64,000 nucleotides of DNA from assembly GCA_036429605.1 (NCBI GenBank), contig JAVFKD010000015.1:1759421-1823420 (forward strand), in the 5' to 3' direction. Position 1 is the first letter of the stretch, and each line of letters opens with the position of its first letter. The DNA comes from Cladobotryum mycophilum. Taxonomy: Eukaryota > Ascomycota > Sordariomycetes > Hypocreales > Hypocreaceae. Made by a program: the position numbers and the translations under genes. The notes beneath the pieces are model-generated. The model made no database searches. It was not told the origin of the DNA and saw only the letters and a program-made list of their open reading frames with translations. Of the stretch, positions 59,393 to 64,000 are shown piece after piece.

Positions 59393-62300
59393 ACTGACAA
59401 ATAAATGCGGGTAGCTGGATGGAAGAATAAAGCTGCGTGTCGTCAAGGCGTGTAGTCGTGGTGATTATGTATCATAGAAGGGTGAGATGAGTTGAGAAGT
59501 CAAGTGTTGAATAACCTCAGCTGTGATGCCAGATGAGCTTGACCATAAATACTTTGGAGGAGGAGGAGACTGCTCTTTTAGCTTTGAGCGGCCTCACTCA
59601 GCCTTATGCACCCTTCAAGCGTCAAGACACCCATCCCTCCCTTCACTGATTGCCAGGTCACCGGCACCAAGTGGATCGGTTCTATATGAAGCCTCTCCCT
59701 TGTCTCTCATGGTCGCCGACCAGGGTCCAAAGTTGGTGGCGTCAAATAGCCCCCCTCAGCCCATGGCACCACTCAAATGCACGGAATCAGTGCAGCCTCG
59801 CCATCCACTCAGGGAAACCAAATTCAAGTCAGCTCTCTCTCCCTAGTGATGACCGCCCTATAGGCTATCCGCGAAGCGACCGTTCCAGACTTGGCAACTG
59901 CCGTCCGAGTTTTCTGAGCCGAACAGGATGGCTTGATAACAGCCGTCTCGAGTGTGGATCACTGCCAAAAGAAAAGAGTGACAAATTAACAGACGATGGC
60001 ATCACCATGCATATGTTGATGCCCGACTGATTGCCTACCATCTTGTGAATTCGAGATTATCAAGGTCTAGAGGGGCACCGGGCGGAGTGGAACGCTGGTC
60101 AAGGAGGGTGCGTATCACATCATCGTCACCGCAGTGGGTTCGATGTAGAGCAGTTGGTTGGAGGGAGGATATATGCGACGATCCGAGCTAGGAAAAGCAT
60201 GCCGCCCTCTCTCGGAGCTGTGTAGGTGGAAGGGTGTGTAATACTCGATAAATGCATGTTTGAGGGTGTGTCTTTGCTGAGTACATGTGGCTGATGTCAA
60301 ATCGTGGCTGGGGTCATGAGCTGGAATAATGACATCTAAATAATACACCTACAGAACAGATAAAGGTAGTCTATAAACAAAAGCCGCCAAAAGCAGAAAA
60401 ATAGATGGAAACAAGAAAAATTGAGGGGAACAAAAAAAAAGCAAAAAGAATGAGAAGAATAGAGAGGAATAGGAACAATTCTCAGTGATGCCCCCATCTC
60501 TCAGTTGCTAACCTAGACTTTACATTTAATACACATGAGGCATACACTTTTTACTGCCTATTCAACCAAGACCTACTATGGAACGGAATACAGTTGTACA
60601 GTGCAGTTCAATGGATATAATAGGAGTACTATCTATTGACAATACTAGGGTTTTATGAACCCTGAAAGTTCATTAATTAACACAGCTGACCGAAGCTGCA
60701 TGTCATCCAGGGATATCTGATCTCGAGAGACATCAGAGTTCCATGAATGTGCACAGCTCCACAGACGTTCTGAGGCACGACGAGCAATACACAAGTAGGA
60801 GAGGAGCGTAAAAATAGAAAGGCCCTTGCAGAGTGCAGCATCGAGATGGATCCTTGCTTGGTGGCCCCACAGACCGTTGGTTTGCGGAAAAGAGACACAA
60901 CAAGCGAGATTGCTTTTGAAGCGGTGCAAGGCTGACTGCATTCGGGACGCACCGTAGAGCCTGTGCTAGAGATCGACAAGGAGAACCCGCAAAAACAAAA
61001 TAAAGGGAGAGAGAGCCTTGTCTGCCCTCGGTTCTGGGATCAGGACAAGGGGGCTGAGTAAGGGTTCTTTGCGGCCCCAAGGATGAGTTCAAGACCCTTG
61101 CTTGCTCGCTTGTCCCTTGCTTTCGGGTTCGACGTCGCAGTCAGAACGGAACTGAGACATACGTATGAAGTGGAAACCGCGGTGAAAGCGGATATTGGTG
61201 TAAAAATAAACGTACGATGTTTGGGGGTCGTGATCTTGGGACCACTGTTGGCTGGTTAGATTGCGTGCGATGGGGTGATGTTATCCCAAAAAGGGTGCAG
61301 ACTCGCTTATTCTGCTTGTCAATGGTTTGGGCTGCCATGGAGACTGGATGAAAAGGCTGGGCCGGGCTTGTAAGCTTCCTACTATTACTCTTGTTCTTCT
61401 CGATTACCCCCGTTTTTCCCAATTACCCTCGTCCATGTCTCTATCAATCCCTTTACTCGCTGGCTTTCATTTCTTCTTTTCATCCCTCTCTGTCTTTCTC
61501 TCTACCTCTCTCTCTCTCTCTCTTCTTCTCCCTTCCGTTTCTACTGCCATGGTACATATAATTGTGCTTGTGTAACCGTAGAGTGTAATCACTTCTCTCA
61601 AAGAAAGCAGCTGGGACTTATACCTGGATCTTAGAGTTTAGCCTTTTCTTCTACCCTTGACGTAGCGTTCTGACCTGTATCCTACTACCGAATGCTGACT
61701 CTTATTGCGGTATCTGGGGCTAAAACTCCCAACTGCCCCCCACACAATTAGTCTTGTATCAGTAGACAGCTCTCATATTTCTTTCAATGCCTATTCTCAT
61801 ATTGACGTTTGCCATATCGCTCAACCTATGTACTATATTAGCTAGTCCAAGAGCATGTTCTCAAAGAACTACTGGCTGAGATCGACGCATGGTTCAACCT
61901 GCTATCGGTGGTCAACACGGATCTTTCCACCTCAGCTCGGATCAATATACGATACCGTTACTGTCCGTCAGGGATAACTTGTCCGTGCAAGTTTTTTGAT
62001 GGCTTTTCGATCTCATTCCTATGATTTCGCGTCTAGATTAATAGCATGGATTATGATGATGGGCAGAATCGATCGTTTCCTTGCACGCAAAGCCACAAAG
62101 GCCAAAGATCTGACTTGACGAAGATTACACGAGGTGTCAGCATGCGTCACCAATCACGCATGGACATGTATTCTGGAGCAGAATGATATTACTTCCGCTC
62201 ATATAACTCTAGAATCTAGTTGCTGCCCATCCAAGTACATATAAATGCATGCCCTTTGTTGCCACCAACTACTTCACTCTAATCTTTGTAGAGGGGGAAA

Positions 62301-62466
62301 ATCCATCCATCCATCCTTGTTAATCAGCCCTCATACCCAGCAATTCTTACAATGCGTTCTTAGATGCATGTGAGTTTCCCATCACTCAAACCTCTCCCAA
62401 ATTATACAAATACACTCAACCCTTCTATAACTGCCAATGAAAAGTATGTAAACAAATAAGCATCAA
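59393..62466. other. 3-kb intergenic region upstream of the ABCG transporter
   Basis: The ABCG gene reads leftward from 59392 and the regulator ends at 62467, so the left part is the transporter promoter. No exon is supportable. A CT dinucleotide run lies at about 61497-61521, and AT-rich stretches surround 60360-60480 and 62270-62460. Short frames at 60645-61092 lack coding character. Confidence 0.5.
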
Positions 62467-64000
62467 TTACCCAACCAAAAGAGCGTAGGGCCGATAAAAG
62501 CATTCATCCCACCCCGCCATCCCAGAGTCCCAAAACCGCCCCAGTATCTTCAATGATTCAGCAGGAGGTATACCGAGAAAAGGATCCCGTACGCCTTGAG
62601 AAATGTATGTTCGCACAAGAGCTTTCTCGGCCCCCGTTCCCTCTTTGTCACCTGCAGCCACACCGGCCACCAAGACTGGCCAAAAGATGCTGTTAATGCG
62701 AACGGGGAACAGTATCCCTTCTTCTAGGAGGTGGAAAAGCTTCGCGCGGTGGAAGTCTATCGTCGTGTCGCAAGACGTTCCAACGTGAGAGGTTTCCTCG
62801 CAGGGACATGTCAAGCCGCCGTAGACGGCTATTGCAGACTTGAAGATTTGTGTAACGAGCGAGAATTCCTTCGTCTTTGGTAGGTCATTGGATGTTATCC
62901 AGTCATTAGGTATGCAGGCATCAACGCTTCTTAGAATGCTGCAGATGGTATGTGTTGAGTCTGCTGTCGACTCTTCCGTTGTGGCAGATTTTAGTCGTAA
63001 GCGATTAATTCGTACAATGTCGAGGAACAAGGAGGTAGGGCACAGGCAGATAGGGAGGGGCCCGATTTCGTAGAGTTCATTAAGATTAGCGAGATTATAA
63101 TTGGTAACGTCGGTGAGTTGGTCATAAGATGGGCTTGTCGTATTGATGAGGGTTAGGGAACTATTCACGATGAGCCAAAGTAAGTAAATATGCTTCTCAT
63201 AGGGCGATACAGTTCTACGGCTCAAGGTAATGAGAATAGCTTACATGACAAGAATTTGGATGGCCCTTTTAAATGCCAGGGGAGAGGCGGCTAACGTCTC
63301 AAGACCTCCATGGTGTCTGATTAAGGACAAGAAGCCCTGGGCATGAGATCTCCAAAGCGGAGAGTTGTTGATGAAGGCCTAGGTAGGTGTAAGCACACGG
63401 AAACATGGCACTATAATCTGTTTTGTAGAGAATAAAAACTACAAAGCAGGATGGAGTATAAAGGGGGATGGGCTTTTACCGTACCTCTAGCAGAATCAGA
63501 TGAAGAATGGTCGTGAACACGTGTTTGAACTTTCTTATATCACCTTGCCCAATGTCTTTCTTCAGCGCTTCAAGTGAGATGCCGATATGGCGATAAAATG
63601 TCGACCACAACTTGGCTACGGGACCGGAATGACTCGGTGCCACCTCGGTTTCGGTTATCTGGGATACATGAAGAATATGGAACCCGACGCTCATCGCCAG
63701 GAGGCTATGGCGAGCGGACAATGCCATGGACTGAACGTCATTGCCGGTAAGCCTCTGGGTCCCATTCCAAGATGCAATGTTTCTTGCATCGAGATTCGGT
63801 ATGACGTTGCTATTCCCTAATAGCATGTAAGATGGTGACCTCGAGCAAGGGTGGACGATCCGTGGAGTCGCAGGTCATAAGGGAGGTATGTGAAAGTCGC
63901 AACTGAGAATTTATAGAGAACATACAGTACTCAATGACCTCGATAAAGTCACATTCCACCGTCCTCAGTCCTTGTGGTACCGTCATGATTCCGAGGTAAT
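62467..64000 (-). CDS. Fungal-specific transcription factor, C-terminal part (PF11951-like), cut by right edge
   Basis: The protein belongs to the fungal regulators that carry an N-terminal Zn2Cys6 cluster and a helical effector domain; the zinc cluster would lie beyond the window. Exons seen: 63986-63926 (TVPQGLRTVECDFIEVIEY), one containing 63835-63485 (SPSYMLLGNSNVIP... to HLILLE), 63378-63245 (FINNSPLWRSHAQGFLSLIR, HHGGLETLAASPLAF) and 63160-62467, ending GWDECFYRPYALLVG. The last three junctions agree in phase. The junction between the first two exons does not resolve with GT-AG sites, perhaps another sequence error or a misplaced exon. WDECFYRPYALLV near the stop is a hallmark of the family's C-terminus. 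It may regulate the methyltransferase and transporter to its left. Confidence 0.85.

Overview
The window is nuclear DNA of a filamentous ascomycete, most likely a Pezizomycotina of the Sordariomycetes type; the class is inference. The evidence is short GT-AG introns (about 55-165 nt), pyrimidine-rich leaders before start codons, and gene content: a fungal sphingolipid C9-methyltransferase, a PF11951-type regulator, a long Pex6 and a half-size ABCG transporter. I see no tRNA, rRNA, CRISPR or intact transposon.

Layout. 0.5-25 kb is gene-rich housekeeping DNA: a possible 75-residue protein (-), MMS19 (-), the mitochondrial F1-ATPase assembly factor ATP11 (+), a 4-coumarate-CoA-ligase-like acyl-CoA synthetase ending in the peroxisomal signal AKL (-), a membrane-anchored steryl ester hydrolase (-), the peroxisomal AAA ATPase PEX6 (+), an SH3BGRL/thioredoxin-fold protein with a long acidic-to-lysine tail (-), and a small GPI-anchored wall protein (+). 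25.4-37.6 kb is a 12-kb gene desert full of microsatellites and homopolymers. At its right edge is an intron-rich gene for a tail-anchored membrane protein, visible only after splicing. 41.7-52.9 kb returns to housekeeping genes: sphingolipid C9-methyltransferase (+), the mitochondrial hydroxyacyl-thioester dehydratase HTD2 (+), the GPI ethanolamine-phosphate transferase GPI13/PIG-O (-) and a cytochrome-b561-type membrane protein (-). 54.7-64 kb looks accessory: an O-methyltransferase (-), an SPGSSP-repeat protein (+), an ABCG half-transporter (-) and a fungal-specific transcription factor cut by the right edge (-).

Possible functional links: the AKL-tagged synthetase needs Pex5 import, which depends on Pex6. 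ATP11 and HTD2 act in mitochondria. C9-methyltransferase, GPI13 and the GPI protein belong to membrane and cell-wall construction. The methyltransferase, transporter and regulator could be a small secondary-metabolite locus, but no backbone enzyme is visible.

The most important technical observation is a series of reading-frame breaks of one base, each inside a homopolymer, in otherwise well-conserved genes: ATP11, the CoA ligase, PEX6, the SH3BGRL-like gene and twice in the b561 gene. They look like consensus-sequence indels rather than pseudogenes, and gene models here should be read with that in mind.
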